NCBI RefSeq assembly: GCF_027942865.1 | Contig: NC_134509.1 | Span: forward strand, 20,446,697 to 20,510,696 | Reading direction: 5' to 3' | Source of the DNA: Odontesthes bonariensis | Taxonomy: Eukaryota; Chordata; Actinopteri; Atheriniformes; Atherinopsidae | Length of the DNA stretch: 64,000 bases | Part shown: positions 1 through 12,500 of the stretch, piece after piece | Numbering within the stretch: the first letter of the stretch is position 1 | Layout of the letters: each line of letters begins with the position of its first letter | Position numbers and translations under genes: made by a program | The notes under the pieces: generated by a model | Told to the model about the DNA's origin: nothing | Databases searched by the model: none | Seen by the model: the letters and a program-made list of their open reading frames with translations, nothing else

Positions 1-780
1 CTGCAATATTTTTATTTTTTAGATGAATTAGAGTAAAAAAAAGATTTTGCACATGTTCTGGGATTTTTTGGGGATGTTTCTTTGAGTTTTCTCTCCTCAT
101 CTTTCGTGATAGACCTGTATATTTCCCCTTTGGTTTGTAACTGCTCCAGATGTTGGACATAGCTGATGGGAAACAACCTTCCTCCCTTCCCTGCCAAAAC
201 AGAAGCTAATTTCAGCGTCTTCTGGGTCCAGATGGGGTACATTTAATCATTTTTACATTAACTGAAAATATCTAAACTTTTTGGCCTTTTTGAAGCAAAC
301 CAAAAAAACTAAGCAGCTCACTGAGGCCAAATTTGAACTTGAATCATTCCGTTTGAATGTCAGTATTTCAAAGATGAAATACACGAAAGCAGCTGCAGAA
401 AATTCATTTTTTAGACCAGATGCTACTTACAGGAGAACAGAAAATAACAGCCATATAATACAAAAACATTTTGGATAAAACAGTTCCGATCATTGTGTAA
501 AAACAAAAACATACTGTACAAAGCTACAATACATGAAGGTTATAAATGGGTGTTTGCTCTCTGAAAAGAGGTCAGAACACGTCAGACTTTTTGTCCTACA
601 GAACAACCGTGTTCCCGCTGTGGAAGCCGCTTTTGAACAGGGTGGAGCCGTGTGCTCTCCACTTGATGTCGTTTCATCACATCATCCACTCGCTTGCCTC
701 AGTGCATCAAAAGGACAGATGAAGGGGTTTACGGCCGTCTTTAAAAGTGTCTTCAGTCAGTTCACAAACTGGCCGTGTCT
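1..780. other. cwc25 3' flank with one unassigned minus-strand ORF
   Basis: Downstream of the cwc25 stop codon, so part is probably its 3' UTR. A TTTATT (AATAAA on the minus strand) lies at 11-16. A 76-codon minus-strand ORF (12-242) is intact but not recognised. The remainder shows no coding or repeat signature. Confidence 0.3.
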
Positions 781-3700
781 TCATCTCTTCATGAAGTTGT
801 CCAGAGAGGCCGCCGTCCTCTGGATGGAGTGAATGTTCCTCTTCACTCTATCCTCCAGGGAGGAGCTTGCAGCACTCTCCAGCTTCATGTTACTGCAGAA
901 AGGAAGAGGTCAGTGTTACTGGAGCTCATGAAGAGGTGCCGTTATTAGGCGCATTTAACAAGCGGCGCCCCTGTGACTGAACTTACTGGATGAAGCCAGC
1001 GTGGCGCTCGTGCTTGGCATTTTTCTCCCTCTGCTGTTCTTGCTCCTCTTGTGTCTTGTATCTCTTCACATTATTCTCTCGGTCCTCCTCCCTCTGCTTG
1101 GCCTGGTCCATCATCTCACGCCTCTTTTGCTCCAGCTCCTCCGCAGAGAGCTTCCTACATCAGACAGAGCAACACAGAAAATGAACCGATTCAGTGGCGG
1201 TGGTGGTGATGATGATGATGACAAGACTCATAATAACTGACTTCTATTCCAAAAGTATTTTCTGGTCCCTTTGAACCAATATAGTCACAAAACAAATGGA
1301 ATTTGTTCAGGTTTGGAACATAAATTGTACGGCAGCCTGATTTCTAACCCTCTTACTTGGACACATAGTTCCTCTGTTTGTGGTAACGCTCCTTCTGTGG
1401 GCTGGGGGCTCTGGGCTCCACCTTCTTGTCATATCTGTTTGAGGAGGAGTAGGAGCGACTGTCCTTGTGGTTCTGGTGAGGAGATCGGGAGCGGCTCCTC
1501 CCGCGGCGGCCTGAGTGACTGGATGTTGCAGAGACCTGCTGGTGTCTGCCACCAGGGAGCTGACAGGAAACATTGCACGTTTAGGAGTCTGTGCTACGTA
1601 CACAGATGTGTATGAGCGCCACCAAGCAGAAGTAAAAACTTGGTTTAACATGCAGCTGTAAAACATCACGTCTGTTTGAAATGACGGCTCAGACATCTGG
1701 AGGTGTGATGTTTTTTTTTTTAAAGGTTTGTTGCGTTCAGTGATCTCTGAGCTATACTTTTCCACAGGTTTGTGCACCTTTATAAAGCACACTGTCCATG
1801 AATCAAACCTGTAAACAAACACGAGACTCGTTATCCAGATCTCATCTTCAAAGCCCTTTAGTAGAACCTGCAGACCTCTCCTTTGATTTTTTGACAATTC
1901 AGCTACTGATAAGTTGATACTCATGCTTCATTTGAGGCGTTTAACAACTTTTTTTTCCTTTCGCTCGAGAAAAGAATTTTAAAAATAAGGCCTTAACTGG
2001 TTAAGTGTCTCAATCTTTACTGGGATGCTCTCAGACTGTCTCCCAAATAGTGGATGAGATAGTCCCATTAGATTCTGGAGAGTGGGATAATCACTAGTAT
2101 GTTTCATGAATTGATCCAACTTTGCTGCAAGTTACCCCACTTAAATAAAAATCAAAGAATATGTTGATTACCAACCTGTAGACCATATCCTGGAAGATGA
2201 TGGGAACGAGATTTAGTTTCTGTTGCAGATTTGTCTCTGGGGTGTGACCTGAAAACAGATCAGGGAACGTATTCTCGGTGGGTTTAAATAGCAGGAATAA
2301 TGTGGATAATTTCAGAGAAAATGTCTCATTTCCCCCCCCATTGTGTGCTGTCTTTACATACCTGTGTTTGTCACCTTCTTCCTCTGAGCTCGAACTCCTT
2401 CTCTTATGCTTCTTTTCCTTTCTCCTCTCCTTGTCTTTCTTCTCCTTTTTTTCCTTCTTCCTCTTCTTTTTCTTGTCTTTCTTGTCAAGATTTTGGCGCA
2501 GCTGTAAAAAAAAAAAACACTTAAGGGTAAAAAGCTACAAGACTAAAAGTATAAACTTTTTAGTATTCTATATATCAGGTTACATTTAATAAGCGTTTAC
2601 CATTTCCTTGATTTTCTTCATCTTAACTGGATTTGTCAAAACTTCCCTCTTCTTATCTTCTTCACGTTTCCTACAGAAAACCGCGGTCATTACCAAATTG
2701 TATCATATTTCCAGATGTTACATGACAAAGGCGTTCTTACTAACCGGATTGCAAACAAAGGGTCTTCCCTGATCTTGGCAGCCAGATCAAGGGTGGATGC
2801 AGGGGTGATAGGGTTGAAGATGGACCCGGGCAGAAGGCCTGTGTCAGCTGATGGGCCGCTCTCTGGCTCCTCATATTGATTGGTGATCTGCTTGTCGATG
2901 GGGCGCCCCATCAGATATTCATCTCTGGACACCTGGCCAGCAGGGCCTTGATACATCCAGTCCAGGCGATCATCCTTTTTTCTGTTACCAGAAAATAGTA
3001 AAAACAACATGATTCACATCAAACTGACAGATCTGAACCAACAAAACGTAAGTTGTTGGAAGTGTGAGGGATAACTCACTTGATGGCCCCAGCTTCCTCT
3101 GCAAATTTGGTAATTTCTTCTCGAGCTCGTTCCTCTTTCAGCTCCTTCTGAAGCTCCTCAATCTTTTTGCGTTCAGCCTCGTGTTTCTGCTCAGCTTTCC
3201 AAACACGCTCAATGTTTTTCATAGTCTGGGGATGCCAGCTCTTCTTCAAGTTCTGGAAGAATACAACATATCAAACATTTAGCTGTTGTATAGGCGATAT
3301 CTTTATAAATGACAAGAGTATAAACAGTATTTTAGTCTTGAACGGGGACAATTATCAACATGCCATGACACCATTTCTGTAACTCCACTTTGAAGACAGA
3401 ATTACTTAACCACGTTATTTGTAAAGCTGAACCTCTGCAGGTATATTCGGCAGAAAAATTAAATGAGATGAACTGTCAAAATACTTCTAAATTCCAACAT
3501 AAATACAATCGTCAGCCAGTTTAGCTACAGCTTGCTAGCTTCTGGCAACACTCGTACCTAATAGAAAGTAGGACTCAAGTCACAGTAAGTGTTGCTGAAA
3601 TTAAGCGTAGCTCTAAATAAATCCAAATATTTTTCAATCATGTTGTCAAAACCTGACAGATCACGATAAGCGAAGAAACATTCTTAAGTTGGCCAATTCT

Positions 3701-3781
3701 CAATGGAGTTTGTCATCTCCTCGATCGCAGACGTCTATCTTCACCGGTTTAGATAATACTTACCAAATCACCACCTCCCAT
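781..3781 (-). CDS. cwc25: Cwc25 spliceosome-associated protein (9 coding exons)
   Basis: Spliceosome factor which in yeast acts with Prp16 around the first transesterification step; nuclear. Exons on the minus strand: 3764-3781, 3080-3252, 2745-2981, 2601-2670, 2362-2501, 2176-2248, 1357-1535, 987-1154, 781-892. All introns are GT-AG and the phases close to 389 aa plus TGA (human protein about 425 aa). The N-terminus MGGGDL then NLKKSWHPQTMKN is the family signature and opens the Cir_N domain (about residues 1-50). The conserved DRLDWMYQGPAGQVSRDEYL and KIREDPLFAIR follow. The middle is Lys/Glu-rich and charged, then comes an Arg/Ser stretch (SGRRGRSRSRSP). The C-terminus has KLSAEELEQKRREMM and ends in SLDNFMKR. 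The start is fixed by the invariant MGGGDL exon, only 18 coding bases long. The exon 6-7 boundary (PGYGLQ then V) matches the human protein. Identity is firm; ends of the untranslated regions are not determined. Confidence 0.96.
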
Positions 3782-3980
3782 CTTGAAAAGAGTAGTCCTA
3801 TCACTCTATTAAGAAATTTAGATTAATCAACTTGACCGTTGACAATAAAAAAAAAAAGTAAAACGACGACCTGACGCCAGCTGGAAAATGGAGCCACGGC
3901 GACTGGTGTGTGACGCGTTTTCTGTGTTTCCTGTTTTTTAGGGGTCAACTTCCGGTTACATATATTGGCGCGTTCATGGG
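3782..3980 (-). promoter_or_regulatory. Probable cwc25 promoter and 5' UTR
   Basis: This stretch lies immediately upstream of the cwc25 start codon. It contains an A-run (about 3848-3858) and then sequence with several CpG dinucleotides. A consensus ETS-type motif CTTCCGGT lies at about 3949-3956; such sites are common in TATA-less housekeeping promoters. No gene is visible on the other strand for several kb, so a bidirectional promoter is not indicated. The transcription start itself cannot be seen. Confidence 0.45.
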
Positions 3981-4136
3981 CCTGTGGCAAGCTCCGACAT
4001 TTTATCTTGTTTTAACATGAAATAACAGTAAAATAAATACACTTTGATTATAATTTAGCTGTATAAATAGTGTTGAGTATAACGTATTTTGCCAGCTAAT
4101 GCTGACATCACTGCCGTGCTTTCTGCTTAGCAAATA

Positions 4137-4275
4137 ATCAATTTTATTTTGTTTCTGGCAATAATAAATAATAATAAAAAAATAATAAAATTAAAAATAA
4201 TAATAATAATAATAATAAAAATTTTAAAAAAATTAAAAAACCCATTAAAAATAATCATTAATTAATTAATTTAAA
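4137..4275. repeat. AAT-rich microsatellite
   Basis: An almost purely A/T stretch built on AAT/AAAAT units (for example eight consecutive AAT copies near 4198-4220), ending in ATTA repeats. Simple-sequence DNA with no coding potential. Confidence 0.85.
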
Positions 4276-4640
4276 AGTGAAGAGTGCAGATAAAATACTT
4301 TCAGTTGTCATATGCACAGCTAAATAGAACTGTTTTCAGCCTGGATATAAACATTGTCAGAGTTGAGGCCTGTCACATCATCTGGAAGGCTGTTCCAGAT
4401 TTTAGGAGCATAAAACTGAAACGCAGCCTCACCTTGTTTGCTGATAAGTGTTCAGGGTCAGAAACTTAGGTGAAAGATGTAAGACACATTCATTTCAGAG
4501 ATGATGGAGCAAAAACTTTAGCATGTCAGACTTCTCTGAAAGGCCAGCACCATGATCAGATCATCAGTTTTGCAGATGACAATCTAAAGACTGAACTAAA
4601 GCAAATTATCTTTAGACTTAAATGCCACCTTTGACTCTGT
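4270..4640. repeat. Possible interspersed-repeat fragment (LINE 3'-region-like)
   Basis: The segment around CATCTGGAAGGCTGTTCCAG and TTTTAGGAGCATAAAACTGA resembles a sequence repeated in many fish genomes, from memory. No coding frame or termini are visible. A repeat-library search would decide; this is a weak call. Confidence 0.3.
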
Positions 4641-6840
4641 TAATCTAACATATTCCTGAGTCGTTTAAAGTCCTGGGTTGGAATTAAAGTTCTGGCTCTT
4701 TGTTTATTATATTCATATCTCTTCATCGGAACTCTCTTCATTTTGGTCGCTCTGGATGACTTTACCTCCCCACAAGCTCAGCTAACGTGCAGTGTAGGGG
4801 GAGCCAAAGGGCATAGCACTGTAAAATTCTCCTGATTGGCAGCTGTGAAAGATCCAAACATCTGTCACTTTTCTGTTTCGTGTCACTGAACAGCTTTGGG
4901 CTTTTGACCAAAAGTTTGATTGAAATTTTATTTTTAATTTTATTAAAAATGAATAGATCAGAATCAGCCACAGGGTAGCATTTTAATCACTGATAAGCTC
5001 TGAAAATATACTGTCATACTAACCTGTGTAACTACAACCGGGAGCAGTCTGAGGCGGCATAAAAAGGCGTGGTTGGATAAAGAAATCCTGGATCCAGATA
5101 TAGATCTGAATCAATATTAAAAAGTAACCTCCTCACTTTGTATAAATCCACCACCTCCAGACAAACACACTGAACAACAAATTATAGTAATAATAACAAC
5201 AAATACATGTTTTTTCTCCCTTATTCCGTCTTTTCTGTGAACCGTGAGGCTCAGTGTTTGTCTTCCAGTCTGAACATCTGTGATTCGATCACATCAAAGT
5301 GTCATTGGATAACACACTGACCCACACCGATAAGCTCAGTGGTGTGTGATCGTGAAGAGAAAACTCTTCATATATAGAGTGTAAATGTGTGTGAATGAAT
5401 CAGTGACGAACCCACTGTACTGATGTTAAAAAGCCATTAAAAGTCAGACATGAACACAGCACATTTTTATTTTGTTATAATAAAGGACAATCATAGATTA
5501 AATACAAGTTATTACACCATCATATTTAAGTTATCTTATTACAGTCTCCACAACTAAGACAGTTACTACAACAACCAATTTAAAAATTGTCTATAAAATG
5601 AAATATGTTTAAGTCTGTCTATAAGAGCATCAGCACATAATAATAATACTAGTCAATACACAATAATTGACTAATGTATAAGCACTGTCTTCAATATCTT
5701 ATCTTCTATACATAAATACAGCAACCTTGAGCAACAGTAATGCAAGCTCCCTAACATATAAGAATCTGCCGAAGGTCTGTGATGGTTTACATCCTAAAAG
5801 TGTCGATAAGAGGAAAGCTGCTCACACTGCTGTCTAAAGAACTACTGATCATACATTGATTATGAGAGTTTTCCACCCAAAATAAGAAACCTAACTAACT
5901 TCTGCGTGCAGATTCTCCAGAGAATGTGTCATCTTGTGTTTTCTGACGTTGACGCACCAGCGGCTGTTTTTCTTTGCTGGTAAATTAAATGGTCGTCGGG
6001 CTGAAGACGTTTGGAAGAACGTCCTAAAAGAGGTAAACCTGGACAGTATTAGCACCACAACCTCCTGCTTCCTTGAGAGCCTGAGCTGTTTTGGGCAGGA
6101 ACACTGTGTTGTACCTTTCAATAAAGCTCATGGCCGCTTAAAGAGCCACACACGACATATTATGACCCTATTTTCACCTTTACAGTGAACTTGAAAAGAA
6201 ACATGCCAAATTACACATCCAACAGACACATGTCTGACATGTTTTTGTCCACCAGAGAAACATAAGTCCAATATTTGCTCTACTTTGACCTGCATGAAGT
6301 TTTAGCGGCTCGGTTTGCTGTTTTTCTTTAAATCAGAATGTGTTTTCTGATAGATTTGACAGCTGCTGGAAACATGACGAAAAGGACAAGAAAGGGTGAA
6401 GCAAAAAACCTGAAGGTATGAAGGTATGAAAAGAAAAACAAAAAGAGCAGCTGGGGAGGCTGCAGAGCAGGGTGATAAATCTCACCACAAGTGACGTGTT
6501 AAATCTCAGGGCTGCACAGGAGGCTTCATTCAGTACCAGCAGCCTGTGGTGTTGACAGGGTGGATCTGTGGGGTTGTGTTTCTGTTTTGTTGCCAGATGT
6601 GTGTCTGCTGTCCTCAGCATGTCCCAACAGAAACCCAGATTCATTCAACCAGGCGGCATTTTCTGTCCAAGGTCCAGGAGGAGAGGCCCAGCGGCTCTCA
6701 TCACTTTACATTGTTCAGGTTCAGTTTGTTGTGATTTGCGGGTTTACCCTTTTTCACGTCACTAAACTGGTTCTCTGCTTTGGTGTGTTATATCTGGAGA
6801 AACACAGCAAAACAAACTATCATAGTGCACAGAACTCCCA
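4641..6840. other. Intergenic, no gene seen
   Basis: A/T-rich non-coding DNA between cwc25 and the first Tc1-like copy. Short ORFs on both strands lack splice context or recognisable domains. Nothing else could be supported. Confidence 0.5.
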
Positions 6841-6845
6841 CTTCC

Positions 6846-6922
6846 TGTATCATATCATATTATATTATATTATTTCATTTCATATTATATTATATTATAT
6901 TATTTCATATTATATTATATTA
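6846..6922. repeat. TATAT/TTTCAT simple repeat
   Basis: Imperfect repeats of ATTAT and ATTTCAT units directly next to the left end of the Tc1-like copy. The TA-rich tract would offer many TA target sites for a Tc1-type insertion. Confidence 0.75.
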
Positions 6923-8072
6923 TTTGGCAAAAGTCTTGAGTAACCCTTCATTTCTTTATATATTTCCAGGAAAACAGGACATAGGTGCAGCGATTTATTT
7001 AAAACATAAATGTAAATACAATATATAAGTAAAAAAACACAGCCTGAACCCTCTCAGACGAGCTTTTTGTCATTTCTTTAAGGAGTCTTCAGGAATAGTT
7101 CTCCAGGCTTCTTGAAGGACATCCCAAAGCTCTTCTTTGGATGTCGGCTGCCTTTTGTTCCGTTCTCTGCCAACATGATCCCACACTGCTTCAATAATGT
7201 TGAGCTCCGGGCTCTGGGGAGGATTCATCCCTCCATCAGACCTGTTGCCACTGATTTTCAGTCCACTTCTTGTGTCCTTTGGCACAGCTCGGCCTTTTCT
7301 CCCTGTTTCCCTTCATTAAGAACGGCTTCTTGACAGCCACCCTTCCATGGAGCCCATTTCTGATGAGGCTTGGGCCAACAGCAGATGGATCAGCTGAAGG
7401 TCCAGATGCATCTCTCAGCTCCTGTGTCAGGTCTTTGCTGGATTTTTTCCTCTTTCTTAAGGACATCACTTTCAGATCCTGTTCATCTGCTGTAGATAGT
7501 TCTTTAGGCCTGACACTTCTTCTTTTGTCCTCCACTTGTCCAGTTTCCTCAAATGTTTTAAGGACACTGCACACCATGCTGAGATATGCCAAGTTTTCAG
7601 CTAACAGCTCTTTGGGAATCACCTTGTTGCTGCAGAAATCCTATTTTCTGTCTGTCAAACTGTGTTATCTTTGCTGTTTTTCATAGATGCAACTAAAGAA
7701 ATGGGAACAAATGATGTGTCTCTGTGACAGGCTGCTGGTAACAAAGTGCCTAAAGATCCAATTTAAAATGGCTTCTTTGCTAAGTTTGTTATGTGTGGAC
7801 ACAACACTGGTTCATCCCTTGAGTTAGGAGCCTTTTTTCTGCCTGAAGGATTCATAGGTCAGAGTTAAGTGGCTTAACAAGCAAAAAAACACATTCCTCT
7901 GAAAATGTTACAAGAACTGGACTTAAAATGAGTGAAAAAGCAGAAAATGTCCAAAGAAAAACAGAAAGCCTGTAGAACTACTGCTCAAGACCACATTAAA
8001 AGATTATAATAAAGTATGGATACTTGGAAGAAAATAGAAAGTAATGAAGGGTGGATCAAGACTTTTGCACAA
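6923..8072 (-). mobile_element. Deleted Tc1/mariner-like transposon, family A copy 1
   Basis: About 1.15 kb between TA dinucleotides (6921-6922 and 8073-8074). Its ends are matching inverted repeats (GGCAAAAGTCTTGAG at the left; the complement of GTGCAAAAGTCTTGATC at the right, both followed by CCCTTCATT). On the minus strand, 7236-7622 encodes the transposase helix-turn-helix N-terminus (ETGQVEDKRRSVRP, DLTQELRDASG). Bases 7070-7220 encode the C-terminus (PPQSPELNIIEAVWDHVGRE, QPTSKEELWDVLQEAW). The central part with the first two catalytic Asp residues is missing: the sequence jumps from KWTENQWQQV straight to the SPELN block. The copy cannot make an active transposase but could be mobilised in trans. 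Confidence 0.85.
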
Positions 8073-8610
8073 TACAGCATCAAAATGGCCGCTGCATTAT
8101 CTCTCAGTACAGTATGCTTCACACATATAGTGACAACTGTATCAAATAACAAAGGAAATCATTTTCTCCTCATCTAAAATTGGTAAATCAATCTGTTTCT
8201 CTCTTTTCGTGACATGTTTGACTGGCTTCACTGTAAACGAGCCCTCCTCTGCTGAACTCATCCCAGTCGTGATGGCCCACTGATAGTTGCAGCTGTAGCA
8301 GCAGTTGTTCTGAAGCAGCCCAAAGCTTCCTCCTTTGACATCTTTCCCTTTTAGCAACCACAGAGGAGACTTTTATGAGCAGAATATAGAAAACTCCTGT
8401 TTTTCTGTGAGCTGTGACATCACGATCATCACTGAACACGCTCAGCTGATAAAGTCACAGGCTCACGTTTTTGTTCCATCCGCCTTTCATCAGTGACCGT
8501 GATCGTCCAGATCGTTCTTCTACTCTCTATTCTATTGTACGACTATGACACCTCTGTGAGAAAGAGGGGAGCAGATGGTTAAGCCTTTAAATGTCCTGAC
8601 AGTGATGAAG
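8073..8610. other. sp6 3' flank
   Basis: Between the Tc1-like copy and the sp6 stop codon. Part is probably sp6 3' UTR, since the gene is on the minus strand. No second gene or clear polyadenylation signal was identified. Confidence 0.4.
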
Positions 8611-9531
8611 TTACCCGGACTGCCCGGTCACACTGGAGGCTGACGGGTCTGTCTCACATTTCAGCTTCAGCGGAGGCTCCGTGTTGTCAGACACGTTTGA
8701 TGATGACTGCGGCGGCGAGGATGCATCAAAGCCTTTATCCATCCTCCCGTCTCCGTTTACCCTCTCCTCCCCGTGTCCTGGCGGGGACTCATGCGTGCGC
8801 ATGTGCTTGGCCAGATGGTCATTGCGCATAAACACTCTCGGGCATAACGCGCAGCTAAACTTCTTAGCACCAGTGTGTGTCTGTAGGTGGCGCTGCAGCT
8901 CATCCGAGCGTGTGAATCTCTTGCCGCAGAAGAGCCAGTTGCAGACGAATGGTCGGTCCCCGCTGTGCCAGCGCAGATGAGCCTTCAGGTGGGAGGTCTT
9001 GGCGTAGGCTTTTCCACAGCCGGGGATGTGGCAGTTATGCATGTGCTTCCTCCTGCTGTCCTCGGTGCTCTGGCCCATCTGCTCGGCGTGGATGCAGTTG
9101 GGGCAGCGGCACGCGGCTTGGCCGGCACCTCGGGAGGAGGAGCGTCGCTGAGGCTTTGGCCGAGCCGACACCAAAGTCTCCTGAGGTTCCTCCATGGAGA
9201 ATGTTTCCTGCTGCAGCATTTCAGGGGCCAGCGGCTCCATCTTGAAACCATCCTGGGGGAAGACGTGGGACGAGTGCGAGGCCTGGGCGTGCTGAGCTGG
9301 CGGCAGGGTGCACAGCTGTGGGTCAGAGCCATAGGGCCCTAAACTGGGCTGCAGTCCCATGGAGCCCCCCGGACTCACTGAAGGCAAACCCACACTTTGC
9401 CCCGTCTGCAGGTCTATCCAGCTCCCTGCTTGTACGTCCCGGTGAAGGTCCCACCAGGAGGGGATGTTCATGTCGTCTGAGCTGCCACTAGGTGGTGCTG
9501 TCCGTAGCCAGGGCTCGTATGGGTGGGCCAT
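8611..9531 (-). CDS. sp6: Sp6 transcription factor (Sp/KLF family), main coding exon
   Basis: Sp-family zinc-finger activator that binds GC/GT boxes; in mammals Sp6 (epiprofin) acts in tooth, skin and limb epithelium. The 306-residue frame has the Sp-specific Buttonhead box CRCPNC at 141-146, then three C2H2 fingers: Cys167-His189 ([19 protein letters not shown]), Cys197-His219 ([12 protein letters not shown]) and Cys227-His247 ([12 protein letters not shown]). The start [10 protein letters not shown] then PSWWDLH matches the internal MSHHYESWF...SWWDLH of mammalian SP6 better than other Sp paralogues, as does the neighbouring scrn2. Mammalian SP6 is about 376 aa, so some 70-100 N-terminal residues are absent from this frame. 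Open frame continues upstream to a TGA at 9577-9579 and may belong to the exon (see separate entry). The Sp6 assignment is strong; the exact N-terminus is not settled. Confidence 0.92.
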   Translation of the reverse strand: MAHPYEPWLRTAPPSGSSDDMNIPSWWDLHRDVQAGSWIDLQTGQSVGLPSVSPGGSMGLQPSLGPYGSDPQLCTLPPAQHAQASHSSHVFPQDGFKMEPLAPEMLQQETFSMEEPQETLVSARPKPQRRSSSRGAGQAACRCPNCIHAEQMGQSTEDSRRKHMHNCHIPGCGKAYAKTSHLKAHLRWHSGDRPFVCNWLFCGKRFTRSDELQRHLQTHTGAKKFSCALCPRVFMRNDHLAKHMRTHESPPGHGEERVNGDGRMDKGFDASSPPQSSSNVSDNTEPPLKLKCETDPSASSVTGQSG

Positions 9532-9579
9532 GTGAGCAGCTGGTGCAGGTGCAAGGCTGTAGGTGAAGTCAGCTGCTCA
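9532..9579 (-). other. Possible upstream extension and splice acceptor of sp6
   Basis: Upstream of the Met used for sp6, the frame reads [13 protein letters not shown] before an in-frame TGA (9577-9579). The LAPAP stretch resembles LAPGP just before the equivalent Met of mammalian SP6. A GAGCAG/CTGAC acceptor-like junction at 9572/9573 would allow an upstream coding exon. No such exon was recognised, so a shorter fish protein starting at MAHPYEP is equally possible. Confidence 0.4.
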
Positions 9580-12500
9580 AAGAGTCGTTCAGTGTCTTTT
9601 TAGGCAACGCTGTGAAGATCACCACATGGCAGGATGCTCCCGGATTTTAAGAAAACCTGCAGTAACAAACAAAGAAAAAAATTTCTTAAAATCAGTCTTT
9701 CTGACACTTCTAGTCTGTCGTTTAGGCTTTAAAATCACTCAGCCTCTGCAGGTTTAATGTTTCTGAACTGAAGGCGCAAACACTCGGGTCTAAATCCTCC
9801 ATTCGAAACATTTAAACAACCAACCCTAAGCACACCTCCCTCATTGCCATGGATACCGCAGTTCTCACGCTGCGTGGCCGTGGAGGGAGAAGAGAGGGGA
9901 AGACGGACGTGTCCAGGCAGAGGCCTGCCACATGCATCCGCTGCCAGGTACTTCCCATCGACGACAGTCAAAGACAAGCGCAAAGAAAACAACATCGTCA
10001 GCCCTGCGCAGAGGCGGCAGCGAGTGGGGGGGGGGGGGTGCTGCTGAGGTGGGGGGGAGGGACGAGAGCGAAGGGGAGTGTTGACAGGAGAGCAGTTTGG
10101 TAAAGGAAGAAGTTCCAGGGAGGTATGGCTGCAGGCCAAAGTCTATTTGTACGTCTCTGAGGTTTGTGGAGATGAAACCTGGCAGACAGAAGAACCAGTT
10201 TTTTGTTTTTTTTCTTCTTTTTTTTTTTATGAATCACACATGATTTACAACAACAGCCCTCCAGGCAAGTTACAAAAGAGGACGCGTAAAACAGCCCCCT
10301 CCTAAACACTGGCGGCAAGAAAGCAGCAACTGTTGCAGACTGACGGCATTCAGGAGCCTGAGAATGAGAGTCCAACAATAATAACATGAGAACAATTACT
10401 ATATGCGTATAATTACGGGCGCACACTCTGAAACTGGCATCCTGTCCCCAACACACTTCAGGAATGTTCGCTTGCGTACATCTCGCCATCAGTCAGGCGC
10501 CCCGCGCCGGAGGAGGGGCTCCGGTGTCAGCAGGTGACACGAAGCTCGTTAAAGTTAGACAAGTCTGTGGAAGTTTATGACAAGAAGCGACCGGCCGGCA
10601 AGACTTAAAAAGCAAACAGGTTCTAGCTCCTTACAGTTTTGTTGACTTCCACTGCACCCCTCCACCATCACAGCCTCCAACATCGGCAATTATCTTTACA
10701 GCAGGAAACAGTAAAGCAGTCTGAAGCTTTAAAAAGCTGCTATCTCAGTCTGGAGATCACTCGTGATCCCATATCTAACATGCCGAACCGTGTAAGGCTG
10801 TCCAGAAACTAGAGGCCAGCACCCTGCTTGATGTGTAGCTCCGTCACAGAGAGGTGGAGGGCAGGTGGAGTCGGTCAGAGTGACAGTGAAAGATCTCAAT
10901 TTGTTGAGTCAATACAGCAAAACTGAGAGGATTACTCCTACGTCTCAGAGGTTGAGTCAAAGCCACTCAGAGCTGCTTTGAACTTCCAATGAAATCGTAA
11001 AGCAATTAGTTTGGAATCCTCAAATAAAAGGTCTGATGTTAAAGGTCAAGCTGATATATTTCACGTCAAGCTGGAGCCGGAGCTGCTGCTCTGTAATTTT
11101 TCGAGAATGCTCAGATGCATGTTGGGATGGCCCCCCCACCCTGACTCTGCTCTTACTGACAAACCCGTAAACAAACCGAGACAGCAGCATCCTCCTCCAT
11201 TCGCTCAACTGCTGGGAGCGCTCCGAAATCCTGAAGGAAACAGCTGGCGTGAAGGGGGCCCTGGGGGCTGAGGGCAGCAACCTGGAAGGAGGAGGAGGAA
11301 GGAGCAGAGCAATGACAGAGCTGCGGCCATAAAACCTGCCCGACCAAGACCCAGCAGAGACGCCGTTTTACAAGTCTGCCATGGAACGGCGGTGCATGAG
11401 GGAGCAACAAGGAAGAAAGCCCCTAAGTGATGATTTTATGACTGCATGTCCTAAAACTACAGGGAAAACAAATGAATACTGGAAATTTAAACATGAAGAT
11501 GTACCTTTAACCTAAGCATAACTAACCAAAGTTCAAACTATTTCCCTCAATAATCAGCAGGTCGAGCGTAACTGTCGGCCTCTGCCTGCACCATCCCGTC
11601 CCAGATGTGGACCCCAGATGTGGACCCCTGAACTCGTTTGTCACCTTCAAGCTGTTTGTTTTAACCTGCTTCGAGTGCAAGACGGATGAAGAGGAGCATG
11701 TCAGTTTGGCAGGGGACACTTCACATGTCAGAAGAGTCTGTAATGACAAACTTCAAACACATTTCAGGCTAAATCAAACGCTTCTGAACACAGAGCAGCC
11801 GTCATGCTCAGATATATGTTGGACACGTTAAAACAAACAGCTGCAAGGACCAACGTGTCACCTAAAAAATCTATCAGGCCGCACAAATCCCCAGCTCCAG
11901 CGCCGCTGAAATGAATGGCAGCCTCCCATCCTGAATGATTTAGGTCTTTGTGTGACACAAATTTGGACTCAACTGCATTATCTTTTGCTACAATTTGCAC
12001 ATCAGGTCTCAGGTCAGCTCTTCTTGGAAGAATTCTTGAATTCTGTCAAGTCTCCCGAGTGGAAGCGGCAACCATAAATCCGTTTCACGCCGACTTTAAA
12101 TGAGCTGTAGGTTGTTCCCTCACACATCATTAAGCGTCTGCTATTCTTCATAAAACTTTTTGATGTTTCAGTTTTATGAATAAATTAATTATTAGTTTAA
12201 AGTTTGTTTTTACGTTAAAATCTAATTAACTTCGGTGGAAAGTTTTTCAAATTGACTCAAATGCTGAATGAAGTGACACTTTTGTGCTTTATTTTAGTAG
12301 AAATAAAACTTTTATATGATATGAGGATACTTTTTATACACAAAATATAACAGTTTATAAAACACGAAGGATTGCTTTACATTAAATTATCCAACAGTAT
12401 ATAAAGTTAATGAAACTAGTCTCACTTATGTCATTTACAACTTACTTTACAAACTAATTTTACAGTAATATCATAAACAATTCCCTGTACTTGTACTTTG

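Noticed and set aside
2278-2589. Plus-strand Ser/Phe-rich ORFs
   Set aside because: Antisense of the Lys/Glu-rich fifth coding exon of cwc25 on the minus strand.
7270-7686. Plus-strand ORFs across the Tc1-like copies (also 14422-14736)
   Set aside because: They are antisense shadows of the transposase frame on the minus strand.
9735-10489. Minus-strand ORFs upstream of sp6 as an N-terminal sp6 exon
   Set aside because: No Sp-box or other Sp N-terminal motif, Pro/His low-complexity from a G-run, and no convincing donor that joins in phase to the main exon.
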